A stretch of DNA of 64,000 bases from positions 23,071,637 to 23,135,636 of the forward strand of contig OX243817.1 in assembly GCA_945859605.1 (NCBI GenBank), given 5' to 3'. The position numbers and the translations under genes are program-made. Below, piece by piece: positions 1-11,900 of the stretch. The DNA is from Lumbricus rubellus (taxonomy: Eukaryota > Annelida > Clitellata > Crassiclitellata > Lumbricidae). The first letter of the stretch is position 1. Every line of letters starts with the position of its first letter. The notes beneath the pieces were generated by a model, which saw nothing but the letters and a program-made list of their open reading frames with translations, made no database searches and was not told the DNA's origin.

Positions 1-35
1 AGATGTAGGAAACCACAATGCTTAGTATTGCTTAC

Positions 36-1273
36 TCTTCCTGGCTTGTTACGAAGTGCCTTCCGTTCCGTTTCATTGCCTTCTAAACCTTTGCTCACAA
101 CATATTCATCAGCCTAAAAAACACCAACAACAAAAGTCACAACACAGATTCATATATGAACTGGTACACCATGTTTTTCTCATATGACTTTGCGGTACAA
201 TTCTAAGGTTTAGCTTTCCAAACATTAACTTTAACTATCAAAGATCATAGCTAAAGCATACACAAAAGCAACAGATCATCAAGAAGCTGAGCTGTTACTG
301 ATGGCAATTAAACATGTCAACTATAAGCTTACTTGAGTAACACTTCTAGTCTGGGCAATAGTCAATAGCTTCATGTTAAGTGAAAAGTGTGGACAAACCA
401 AACAATCAATCAATCATACATAATACTCACAGCCAGTTTATCTGCAACCAACTTTCGCAGGTCAGAGTTTTCGACCTGCAGCTGAGTGACCTGCTCATCC
501 AGCTGCTTCCGACTGTACTCAACTCCTTCAAAGTAAGCCTTCTGTTCACCTTCTATTAACAAAGAGAAACAAAATTTCACTGACGAAAATAACTTATTAT
601 TTCCACCTCGCATCATTTTGTGTTTCTTTTTTGCTGTGGTGCACATTTTAAAAATCTGTACCTACACACATAGCACAACTGGTGACAACATAATCTTGCT
701 TCAAAACGTTTCCCTGGCATAGTTAACTTAATCTTTATTTAGAAAATGGTCAGCAATTATTCTTTGTGGATAACCAATTAATGTGTAGCAGCAGAAGAAT
801 CAAGTACCATCTTTACCCACTTAAATTGCAGCTAAACCATTTATGCCTGCCAAGTAGGCCTACTCACTTCTGCAATATATTATTTTATTTTAGTTTGTCC
901 GTAATCGCCAGCCTTGGTGCTCAGTTTAAATGTCATTCAATATAATAAATATGAAACGCCTTACAATGTCTGCGCCAATAGACCTAGAAGCCTTTATGTC
1001 AATCGACAATATTATTATATATAAATAAAGCAGTGAAGGGCAATTAACTTACGACTGCATTTTTAATTATTTGCAAATAGATAAAATGTCAAGCAAATTT
1101 GCAATTTACAATGGTGCTTAGCTGCCATTACGCTTCTAGCCTTTTCTAGGATACGACACCTAAGTATAGCCTACGTGTAGGCTATTAGGCTTACCCAGCA
1201 AGAGTTTCTTTCGACGAAGTTCATCTATTTGGTCCGCGAGGTTACGCTGAGATTTCGACGTCTTTCCAGGCAT
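36..1273 (-). CDS. ODAD3: ODAD3/CCDC151-like outer dynein arm docking protein, 5' end (three exons, partial)
   Basis: Three minus-strand exons join in phase: 1273-1195 (ATG, 26 codons plus 1 base), 552-431 and 113-36. Donors are gtaagc, gtgagt and gtaagc; the gene continues off the left edge. The product begins MPGKTSKSQRNLADQIDEL and continues with LLLEGEQKAYFEGVEYSRKQ and a heptad-like coiled coil. The N-terminal heptads followed by LLEG-(D/E)-(R/Q)-KA-(Y/F)-FE match what I recall of vertebrate CCDC151 (ODAD3), the homologue of Chlamydomonas ODA10, which helps dock outer dynein arms on axonemal doublets. The third exon (start ADEYVVSKGLEG, later ALRNKPGR) fits the following region of that family. 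The start ATG is the first in frame with the coiled coil and lies 116 bp downstream of an X-box. The paralogous ODAD1/CCDC63 families are a less likely alternative. The exon calls are firm; the name is good but rests on about 90 residues. Confidence 0.72.
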
Positions 1274-1388
1274 CTTTGCCCGAATTAGCGTTTCACTAAA
1301 AATCGTCCAAACTTCTTACTTCAATCGAAATACATCAATGCAAACTTCGGTCGTGCAGAATAGACTGGCAACCACTTTGCTTATGGCC

Positions 1389-1401
1389 GTCGCCTAGCAA
1401 C
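1389..1401. promoter_or_regulatory. X-box (RFX site) proximal to ODAD3
   Basis: GTCGCCTAGCAAC fits the X-box consensus GTNRCC-spacer-RGYAAC at every defined position, with a 1-bp spacer. It lies 116 bp upstream of the ODAD3 ATG, a distance typical for X-boxes of cilium genes. RFX factors bind such imperfect palindromes as dimers. Occupancy is inferred. Confidence 0.65.
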
Positions 1402-1639
1402 CAGACATGTGGTCGTAGCGGTGGATAAGAACATCACATTGCTAGTGGCGCCGCACATCGAATGCCAGCCCTCAACCGCTCTTAGTACTAAACTTTTTTA
1501 TAAGATGCCAGGTTTCAGAACTGAGATTTTTCTATTAAAACAAGATTGGACTTTTGATGCTAGCGAGTTTATAAAACTGAAGCATTTCATAATGCGATCT
1601 GCGCTGATAGAAATATCAAAGTAGCCTAGCTACCTAGAT

Positions 1640-1720
1640 CACTTGCTTCTCGGAGATGAACGCACTGGGAGCGCTTCTGAAAGGCTCTTGCTGCAAGAAG
1701 CGCTTTATAAATTGTCACAT
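1640..1720 (+). repeat. LINE 3'-end fragment
   Basis: A segment reading ...gaacgcactgggagcgcttctg..., ending in a gcgctttataaatt tail, is nearly identical to 50603-50680 and to the reverse complement of the 3' end of the LINE at 46365-47190. It is therefore a short 3'-end-only copy of that LINE or of a SINE using its tail. Confidence 0.6.
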
Positions 1721-1974
1721 AAGATATACTTGGCCTAACTTTCGACAGAATTATTAGCGCTGAATTACTTAACAAGTAATTTTTCAAAGTCCGTTAGGCC
1801 TACATTAGGACAAACTAGAATGCGTTCCATAGCCATGCTTAGCAGTGTGGCAAAATCTGCGAGTATCCGCAATCTGAACCCAAATTCAAAGTTTTGTCAT
1901 AGGCCTAAAAAGCGCGGCGTAAAACCGGAAGTGAGTCTTGAGGGAGCATCGGCTGTCAATCATCGTATCCCGCG

Positions 1975-1988
1975 GTTGCTATGACAAC
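1975..1988. promoter_or_regulatory. X-box (RFX site) proximal to DRC5
   Basis: GTTGCTATGACAAC differs from the ideal palindrome GTTGCCATGGCAAC at two symmetric positions and keeps both half sites. It lies 496 bp upstream of the DRC5 ATG and about 170 bp upstream of the presumed end of the non-coding first exon, close to where a promoter would be expected. RFX binding is inferred. Confidence 0.65.
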
Positions 1989-2470
1989 AGCTAAATGTCA
2001 ATAACAGCAGACCGAAGGCAGCACCGCTGAATCCGCTGTTAAAAGTAGCAAAGTTTCTTCAAAATAAACTTTTGTAGTTTGCTACAACCATACCAACAGT
2101 TTGCTATAAAGGAACAGTGGAGATAATCGTCGTTTATCTGATCAGCTTTTACAGGTATAGTTTCAAAATTGTAAATATCTCGTCCGGTCACAATTTATAT
2201 ACAGTAAATGCTCACTTTTATAAAACTTTAAAACTTCCATCAGTTTTTTTACTTTGAAGTCGCAATCTAGGAAACATATCTGTTTAATTAGAATCGACTT
2301 TTTGCCATGACTGTGACATGAAAGTCAAGTGAATTCCAGATTGTCACCTAACTAGTACATTGTGAATGACAAGCAAAGCCATATATGGCAGAAGTTTGAA
2401 GAATTTGTATTTATATAATCATAATTATTTCCTATATTTTAATGTGGCAGATTTTGATCAGGAATCCATC

Positions 2471-5346
2471 ATGAGTAGCAGCAGAGCCTCAAGAAATAGC
2501 ACGAGAAAAGACAGCTCGAATACAAAGGGAGTTGAGCGGGGAGGCGAGAATGACCTGGCCAAGCACAGATCCAGTTTATCATTTAAGTCTTCATCGTCCA
2601 GCTTTATCAGTGAGAAAGTACGAAGGGATGTGCCTGACATGAGAATCCAGTCCCCGATCAACACAGCTCGTGACAACCCATCGGAGGATCTGAGGAACAT
2701 GAGGCGGATCATCGCTGAGGACCCAGAGTGGACTCTGGCCACCGTCTCTTCGCTGGAAGAACTCGTTCTCAAACACATCATCGACAATTTTGCAGGTTCA
2801 CTTCATTCTCAATCTTTATATTTATGCCTATAACAATATAATATATTGTATATGAGTTGTTGTTTTGCTTGTCTATGAAACTATCAGGTTCAGCTCCAGT
2901 CCAGGGCTATTATGCTTTGAAAGAAGAATTTTTGGCATTTGTATTTTGGCACAATGCGAATAATTCAGGTTGCATAAAATATTCTTAGTCACAATTACTT
3001 TGAGTTACTCCTGAACTCTTATTACAACCTTTAAGTGCTGATATTAAAGTGTTCTCAATATTCAAAGCCATTAATTTTAAGGTACAGTCACTACATTCTT
3101 GTCCAACTACCAGACAAAACCCCACAATTGTCTGACTGTAGACCACAACTGACATGCTTTAAATACTGTCAGCTTAGGCCATCATGATATCTATGAAGCC
3201 AGTTCTTTTCTGCGCAGTGATCGTTGTTTTGTTGCTTTTCGTGAAATTTTTCAGTCAACTCCAACATCTTGAAAAAGCTGCTTCCAAAACATCGTGCGAA
3301 AGTTCTCGAGAGGATATCAACGAATCTACCGCTGAAGATCACGGCGAAACTCGTCGACGACGACGGATACTGGAAGAAATGCTGCACCGCTCGCTGGGAG
3401 GTCTGTGACGTCAGCCAACATGGCGGACGGTTCAAAAGAATGTTCTTCGAGAGAAACCTCGAAGAGATCATCGAAAAGTTTGTTCCCGAATCAACGAATC
3501 CGACCGAACTGACCGAAACGCTCGCGCTGTCATCGAACTACATCCGAAGACTCATCGTGCGTCAGCTTCTGCCGCCGATAAAGAACGTAGCGAAGAACCA
3601 GGGCAACGACAACACGTCGGACGGGGAAGAGAGCGACATGGGCGACGAGCCCCAGATCGATCATTTCGATTTCGGAACCGTGTTGCCCCAGCTTCCGTTT
3701 CTCGAGGACTTCCACGTCACGTTCGGAGTGCGGGACTGCGGAATGAACTTCGACTGGAGTCTTTTCCAGTTCACGACTCGAGACTGCCTGCTCCTCTCGA
3801 AGTGCATCGCCAACTGTCGGACGCTGCGAACGCTGAGGCTGCACCAGAGCAAGGTGGACGACGCGAAGGTCCGCGTCCTCATCAGCCACATCCTTGACCA
3901 TCCAGTCCTCCTAGAACTCGACCTCTCGCAGAACATCATCGGGGACCGAGGCGCGAGAGCCGTCGGGAAGTTCCTCAACAACCACAGCCAGCTGACGAAG
4001 CTCAACCTGTGTAACAACAACATCCACGCGTACGGAGCGCAGGCGATCGCGCATGCGCTCACAAAGAACACGAATCTTCTGTCGCTGGAACTGCGTCTCA
4101 ACCACATCGGAGATGATGGAGGGCAGGCGATCGGCAGGGCGCTCCTTAAGAACTCCACGCTCAAGGAAATCGGTCTTGGAAGTAACGAGTTGTCGGAACC
4201 AACTGCAGCTCTCATGTCGCAAGTCATCAGCAAGAATTCCGTCCTCAGAAAGATCGACCTGTCTTGCAATCGCCTTGGCCCGGTATGATTTCATAATTAT
4301 AAAACGTGGAGAGTCTCGGTCAAAATAGTTTCTACTTTCTTAACGGCAACTATTTTAAGTGACTACTGGTAGATAGGCTTTTGCTAGATACTCATAAAAA
4401 TCTTACTCATAATTGTAGTTTGCAAACCTCAAAAGCGAAGTGCAGGGCATTTGTGAGGCTGCTTCTAGTCAGAGGGGTTGTCGAAAGGGTAGTCCAAAGA
4501 CACTCGTAAAAGTTCCTATTTTTGAGTGTCTAGATATGCTTGCATAAGATGCTCATGAAAGGTGCTACTTATAGTGTCTAGATATGCTTTAATTGAATAC
4601 TCACAAAAGGTACAATTTAACCCTTTGATGACGAGCATGTACTAAAAGTGACTGGGAATCAAATTCAAATTGTTATTACAGTGTTAAGTGACATACTTAT
4701 ATGATGACAGTGACCCACACGTCATGTGTGACCATGGCATGGCAGGCTTTCCATGGAGGCAAAAGCATGGCAGAGTGCAGACTTGATGTGCCATTTGTGC
4801 TACTGTATTTCTCCATGAAGACAGCCCCTCCTTTGAGCAGTTGTGTTGAGCAGCCTGTTTGCTGCTGTCCTACTTGATCAGATCATGTGTTGAACCCACT
4901 CCTTTCACTGCTGAGGCCACAGCCCTACTTCACAGTCCACGACTGCATGACTGAATTATTCCTAGGGTGGACAACCTAATGAGGATAACATTTTTGGTAG
5001 GAATGCTTTATCTTATTAAAACATTATGTAAGTGCAGTATTCACAGCTGGTTGCAAGAAAGAATACACTTACTTACTTACAAAAGGAGCTATTTTAGGTA
5101 TCTAGATATGCTGACTTTGAAACAATAGACAACATTAAAATTTACGAATAACAATTGACTTTTCAGGATGGAGGAAAGCAGCTACAGGAGGGAATGGAGA
5201 CAAATACAACCATCACCTACATAGACCTACGCTTGACTGAATGTGGCCAGGAGTCAGAGTTCTGCATCAACCAGGCTTTGAACCGGAATCGTGACAGAGA
5301 GCATGATGCAGAACGGTTACTGTCACCTGCCACCAAGAGACCCTGA
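2471..5346 (+). CDS. DRC5: DRC5/TCTE1, dynein regulatory complex leucine-rich repeat subunit (complete, three coding exons)
   Basis: Exons 2471-2795, 3255-4282 and 5167-5346 join in frame (phases 1 and 0) into 510 codons plus stop, close to the roughly 500 residues of vertebrate TCTE1. The N-terminus is Ser/Arg-rich and disordered. Exon 1 ends with a conserved block containing RRIIAEDPEWTLA. Exon 2 holds LVDDDGYWKKCC, RFKRMFFERNLEEI and CGMNFDWSLF, then leucine-rich repeats with LLELDLSQNIIGDRG, LTKLNLCNNNIHAYG, LLSLELRLNHIGDDG and LRKIDLSCNRL. Exon 3 completes the last repeat (DGGKQLQEGM). This order matches TCTE1/DRC5, a nexin-dynein regulatory complex subunit needed for ciliary and sperm beating. 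The ATG at 2471 is chosen because an in-frame upstream ATG at 2366 lies before a likely UTR acceptor at 2450. A 45-bp minisatellite begins about 100 bp after the stop. Confidence 0.93.
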
Positions 5347-5448
5347 TGTCGTCAAATGGTATCCATGAACAAGGAATCGCCAAAGACAATTAGCCATTGT
5401 ATGGAGCAAAACATACTTGCTGTGCCATCAGTGATTGGTTACGTCTAA

Positions 5449-6747
5449 TCTTCCCCATCTTGAATGGGACAACAAGCAACATACACTAACCAATTTCCCC
5501 CATCTTGAATGGGACAACAAGCAACATACACTGACCAATTTCCCCCTCTTGAATGGAACAACAAGCACCATACACTGACCAATTTCCCCCACCTTAAATG
5601 GGACAACAAGCACCATACACTGACCAAGTTTACCCATCTTGAGTGGGACAACAAGCACCATACACTGCCCAATTTCCCCCACCTTGAATGGGACAAAAAG
5701 CACCATACACTGACCAAGTTTACCCATCTTGAGTGGAACAACAAGCACCATACACGGTCCAATTTCTCCCACCTTGAGTGGGACAACAAGCACCATACAC
5801 TGACCAAGTTTACCCATCTTGAGTGGAACAACAAGCACCATACACGGTCCAATTTCTCCCACCTTGAGTGGGACAACAAGCACCATACACTGCCCAATTT
5901 CCCCCACCTTGAATGGGACAACAAGCACCATACACTGACCAAGTTTACCCATCTTGAGTGGAACAACAAGCACCATACACGGTCCAATTTCTCCCACCTT
6001 GAGTGGGACAACAAGCACCATACACTGCCCAATTTCCCCCACCTTGAATGGGACAACAAGCACCATACACTGACCAAGTTTACCCATCTTGAGTGGAACA
6101 ACAAGCACCATACACTGCCCAATTTCCCCCACCTTGAATGGGACAACAAGCACCATACACTGACCAAGTTTACCCATCTTGAGTGGAACAACAAGCACCA
6201 TACACGGTCCAATTTCTCCCACCTTGAGTGGGACAACAAGCACCATACACTGACCAAGTTTACCCATCTTGAGTGGAACAACAAGCACCATACACTGACC
6301 AAGTTTACCCATCTTGAGTGGAACAACAAGCACCATACACGGTCCAATTTCTCCCACCTTGAGTGGGACAACAAGCACCATACACTGCCCAATTTCCCCC
6401 ACCTTGAATGGGACAAGCACCATACACTGACCAAGTTTACCCATCTTGAGTGGAACAACAAGCACCATACACGGTCCAATTTCTCCCACCTTGAATGGGA
6501 CAACAAGCACCATACACGGTCCAATTTCTCCCACCTTGAATGGGACAACAAGCACCATACACTGACCAAGTTTACCCATCTTGAGTGGAACAACAAGCAC
6601 CATACACTGACCAAGTTTACCCATCTTGAGTGGAACAACAAGCACCATACACGGTCCAATTTCTCCCACCTTGAATGGGACAACAAGCACCATACACGGT
6701 CCAATTTCTCCCACCTTGAATGGGACAACAAGCACCCTACACTGTGA
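5449..6747. repeat. 45-bp minisatellite, about 29 copies
   Basis: A tandem array with a 45-bp unit. Three main unit types can be seen, differing in their middle: tgaccaagtttacccatctt, ggtccaatttctcccacctt and tgcccaatttcccccacctt, each ending ...acaacaagcaccatacac. They follow one another in recurring orders (higher-order structure). One unit near 6412 has lost 3 bp. Because 45 is a multiple of three and the units lack stops in several frames, long open frames run through on both strands (412 codons plus; 428 and 481 codons minus). I read these as by-products. The array may lie in the DRC5 3' UTR. Confidence 0.92.
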
Positions 6748-8982
6748 ATTAGTATGTGCTAATTGATCCACTTCTGGAAACGTTGGGATCATTTCCCTCT
6801 CGCACCCCCCCCCCCCCATTGGTAGACGCCGCTGATTGGTGGCTGAGTAATATGTAAAGTAATGATGATACATTGCTGCTGTTCTTTACATTCACAGTAT
6901 TCTGAGTTCACATAACCTTAATTAATCATGTTTAAATATCAGACTAGTTCCAACGCTCTGCTTTAGTTAAAAGCAAGAGCAATGAAAAGCATTGAATACA
7001 ATGGTTGCAAAGTCATATTGCATGTAAAATTCAGTTTGGCTTTGAATTTTGTATTGTTTTTATGTTTGTTTCGTATCGATTAGGTAACCACTCTGATCTG
7101 CTAACTACACAAATAATGAAAAATTTATTATAGCTTAACATTTTTGCATAAGTCGTTAGCATGTCAAAATTGGTTTGGCTTTGAATGTTGTCTTTTATTG
7201 GTTTTTTGTATCAAAGCAACTATAATTGGCCATTAACAATTACTGCAACATTGTTTTCAATGGTTTTAAATTAAGCTGTGTATCTCACCATCTGCTAGCA
7301 CTTTTGTTGGTATCAATTGGGAATAACGGCTTTTATAATTCAAGAAAGATAGCAGTACTGCAAGCACTGTACTCTGGCAGACATACATTGTATAGATATA
7401 ATCAAAACACTGAAAGCTACTTATAAATTACTGTGAAGGAAGCACAAGACAAAATTTGTTTTTGTCTGTTACAAATCTAATACACAAAAGGCCAATGGAT
7501 CAAGAGAATAAGAATCTTAGGCTTTCCAAAGGAAATCTTTGATTACAGTCAAGTTTTGTCAATGGAGCCTGGAGGGCTAGTATTCTTAAGCAAGTATTTG
7601 GCCAGGTTGTCAAAACAGTCCAGGAAAATGTGTTGGTCTGGGAGGGAACTGTCCCTAGAAATTTTCACAAAAGATAGTATGAAATGGTGTATTTTTTATC
7701 AAGCAAACAGTCATATCTATTTTTGTTCTTCATTAGCAGTCACGAACATCACAAGGCAAAGCTTCACGGGTCAGGAAAATATAGATGGTGGGCCAGAAAT
7801 GGTCCGCGGGCCATCTTATCGACACCCCGGATTATACCCGACATAAAATAATATAATATCTCATTTGACAGTTTGCGTCAATTTCTTTTACAGATATTCA
7901 TCTATCTGCCTGCGCTCTTCCGAACCAGACAAAGCAATTTTATCGAAATATTATTACGAAGAGTAACTTTGATTTTCCATATATTGTATCTTATCAGTGG
8001 ACGGGCTTCATTGCTGCATTCTACTTTGCATTTGCACAAAAGCCTGAAAATGAGCAGCGCCTCATAAACCAGTTTTCATTCATCTAGTTCAGGGAGACTG
8101 CTCCGACGGCTGTCACCCGATCGACCCTGACCACAGTTTATTGTCCAGCCTCGTCCCAATGTCAAAGGCCAATGTTAATCCTTGCTTCGCTGTCCACCTC
8201 TGTCTTGCCTCGTGGCATCGGCCGGCAGACAATTGTGAAAGCCAAAGACTCGGTTGCAGGCAAAGCTATTGATGTGCATTGCTTCAGCATAATGCTCACG
8301 CACATTCAATACATTCTCCTCCTTAAAAGCCTTAGGTTAATAGGTTATCCTTAGCATTTTCTGGACTACTCTTCCTATGCATCAATCGTAACTAATTCTG
8401 GGAAAAATTGATTAGGTGAGTTTTTTAAAAATCTGATACCAAAGCAAGTTTTTACATCACCGGGCAGTAGTTGAGGCGAGGCAAGATGATGACATGCACA
8501 CTTGCACATGTATAAAACACTAATTTATCACCGATACCAAACAGTTCTCAAACATTGCTGCTGAAATGTAAGAATCTTTCAGCTATTTCTTGAGTATGGC
8601 GACTCCTTACAGCTTTACATGTTAATGTATATGTATATATATGCATATATACATATAATTATATGCAATTATGTATACATATTCATCCATTCATTATTGC
8701 ATTTATATAGCGCCTATTCAAGGGGCTACTCAGAGGTGCTGGTATATTATACACATACACACACACACACGTATATATATATATATATATATATTATATA
8801 CAATTATACATACACCCACAAGGTCCAACATATATATATTTACAACATATGTAGCCTATGCACGAGTTTATGTGCATATATATAATTATGCACACGAGAT
8901 ATATTCATGTGCATATCATGTAAACAAATGGTTTGTTCATTGGAGGACATTGGATAATAATTATGCTGCACTAATTTCTCAT
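6748..8982. other. Intergenic stretch without recognised genes
   Basis: Contains a C14 run (about 6806-6819), AT-rich unique sequence, a short LINE/SINE tail (8690-8740: tatagcgcctattcaagg then cagaggtgctgg) and a CA then TA microsatellite (about 8750-8795). None of the open frames here has splice context or family resemblance. The 3' UTR of the minus-strand CUB gene probably occupies the right part. Confidence 0.6.
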
Positions 8983-11900
8983 CTATTGATGTCTCCATAT
9001 GCTAGTAGCGCGCGCACTCGGATAGCGTTTTAACCGATGCGGCGTTGAGTCGAGAATTTCAACGGGGAGATCGAGAAAGTCGTAATCGTAGTTGGACGAG
9101 ATTTCAGCGATTGGTGAACTGTTGCTGTGAGGACTGCCCGATGATGACCGAAGAGCGGCAGTGGTCAACAGGTTCTGATGGTCAGTTGTTATTGGTCCAT
9201 CCATCTGATGGACATTGGCTGCCATTGAAGTTCTGTGGTTGGTAGATATGCCACCGGCAAAACCATTCCCTCCTATGAGGCAATCAATCAATTAATCAAT
9301 CAAATAAATCAATCAACTAATCAATCAATCATTTTATCATTTCAACTGATCGATCAATCAATCAATTGATCAATCAATCAATCAATTGATCAATCAATCA
9401 ATCAATCAATCAATTGATCAATCAATCAATCAATCAATCGACCATACAATCATTCTATCATTTCAATCAATCATTATTAGTTCCATTGTTACTATTGTTA
9501 TTGATTCTACAACTACTACTGCTACTATTATTACATGTATTGAGATATCTTCACTGATTTATGAACTGGCCTAAAAAGCATGGGCATTTAGAGAAATTAA
9601 CATCTTTAATTATTTGAAAAATCAACATTTACGGAGCCACACAATCAACCACACAATCAATCATTCTATCATTTCAATCAGTCAATCATTCATTATTATT
9701 AGTATCATTGTTATTATTATTATTTGGAATTACCACTACTACTGCTGCTGCTATTACATGTATTCAGATATTTTCACTAATTTATGAACTGGCCTCAAAA
9801 ACAAGGGTATTTGGAAATATTAACATCTTTAATTATTTGAAAAATCAACATTTATACATTCATACTGACCAGCAGGCACCCAATCACAAAGTCACACAAG
9901 CAAATAGACAGACAGACAGATAGAGAGGCAGACAGACAGACAGATAGGTTGAATGATTGATTGATTGATTTGTACATGATATGCATAAGACTGAATTTTT
10001 ATTACCAGTTGGTTCAACGTCAATCTGAATGACTGGTTCTCCACCACCGCCACCACCACCTCCAGCAGTTGCCATAGCAGCAGCACTGGTGCCAGGTGTT
10101 GAGGATAACCTTGCATCCAGGACTTGCTTCGTGTATTCCTCAAAGTTGAATGGCGTATCTGGTAAGCGCTGTTCGTAACCGGTAACCATGCAAACGAGTT
10201 TGGCCAAAATCAGCAAACCAACGACGACGGCTATTACAATGGCCGCTATTCCACCCGCCGGAAAGGCCAACATCTCTACAGATTAAAAGACAGAACACAT
10301 GTAAAGTTACGCAAGAGGTATAAAGAAGGTAAACTAAAAGCCTGTATACCACAGGTTTTTAATTGGTTCCCAAAATGCACTTTATAAAAGTTCAGAAATA
10401 CACGTATTTTATAATGGATCTCACAATTTGGCTTTCGTGTAACATTTATCGGTCTCAAGAAAACAATGGTGAGATCAGGTAAGTGTAATTTGTAACATTA
10501 ATTGCAAATTTAAATGCAAGAGAGTAAAAATAATATCTAAAATCCAAAACTCGTGCAGAAAGTAACATCTGATAACTGCCCACAGCACCAGGGGTAGTTG
10601 CCTAGATGTACTCACCCTCGCCAGCAACAACTTTCAATGAGAAGTAATATCCACCGCGTCTGTTTCCACGGAAATGGTAGATGGACATGCAAGACCCTGA
10701 CGTGGAAATCGCTTGGAAGGGACCAACCGTTGAGCAGTTGAGGAAAGACTGTACATGGATAAATTAAAATACAATAGATAAAACTAACAGCTAGCATCCA
10801 TCTTACAACGGAAGGTGATAAGTAAGTAAGAATATTCTGTAATAGACCACCAGCAAACGCACAGTAGTTTACAGAGGAAATAAATTATAGAAACACATTT
10901 ATGCAAAGTTATACAGCATTCGCATAAAAAAACTTGATGCGAAGAAATCTGCTTTTTAATGTGATGGTAAGTAAGGTGGTGTCAGATAGAACTGCATTCT
11001 TACACAGCTCTCGTGAATAAGCTGGTGCCCTGCGCTTGACCTTCGAGTAGTGCTTTAGAAATTTAGAGATTACGATTACGATTCTTATAGCAACTGAGCC
11101 GTATAAATGTTCAACAGTGCATGGGGAAGATTCACAGATCTGTGAGAGTCCATAAACTTTCTCCCCAGGGATCACTCGCATTCCCCTAAAATCAGCACTA
11201 GACAATAATTGTACAGATATTAAAACAAATGGTGGCACAAACTAAAATATACAGAAAAGACAGACATAATTTATGGAGGACATTCAGGACAATTTGCATA
11301 AAGTAATGCACAGACATACACAGACAGATAGACACACACACTACAGGCACACAAACACACAAAGAGGTACGTAGACAGACGAGCAAGTACACAGACATAG
11401 AAACAAACACAGACAGACATACACACAGACATACACACAGACAGACATGCACACAGACAGATGTACACACAGACATACACACAGACAGACATGCACACAG
11501 ACAGATGTACACACAGACATACACACAGACATGCACACAGACAGATGTACACACAGACATATACACAGACATACACACAGACAGACATGCACACAGACAT
11601 ACACAGACAGACATACAAAGACATACACAGACAGACATACACACAGACATACACACAGACATACACACAGACAAACACAGACAGACATACACACAGACAT
11701 ACACACAGACAAACACACAGAAATGCAGCAAACATACACACAGACATGCAGCAGACATACACAGACATACACGAACAGACATACACACAGACATGCAACA
11801 GACATACACACACAGACCTACACACAGACATGCACACAAACAAACACAGACACGTGTAGATATACATACATACACACAGATACACACAGGCATACACAGA

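Larger units (their letters stand above)
1274..2450. promoter_or_regulatory. Shared divergent promoter region of ODAD3 and DRC5
   Basis: About 1.2 kb separate the two divergent start codons. The stretch contains two RFX-type X-boxes (given separately), a short LINE 3'-end fragment, and a possible non-coding first exon of DRC5 ending at 2154 (cttttacag|gtatag). That exon could splice to the acceptor aatgtggcag ending at 2450. A 71-codon open frame at 1409-1624 has no family resemblance and looks like chance. Head-to-head cilium genes sharing RFX sites is a known arrangement; that both genes use this region is inference. Confidence 0.6.

Noticed and set aside
1409..1624. 71-codon plus-strand frame between the two cilium genes
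   Set aside because: No family resemblance or splice context; overlaps the promoter region.
3530..4294. Three minus-strand open frames of 123-202 codons
   Set aside because: Shadows of the GC-richer DRC5 leucine-rich repeat exon.
5428..6873. Long open frames (up to 481 codons) on both strands
   Set aside because: They lie wholly in the 45-bp minisatellite; stop-free units in several frames explain them and there is no splice or start context.
9045..9245. Plus-strand open frame of 66 codons
   Set aside because: Antisense shadow of the last exon of the CUB gene.
10909..11238. Possible extra exon of the CUB gene (minus strand)
   Set aside because: Its only good acceptor gives the wrong phase, and joining 12029 directly to 10748 completes a normal CUB domain.
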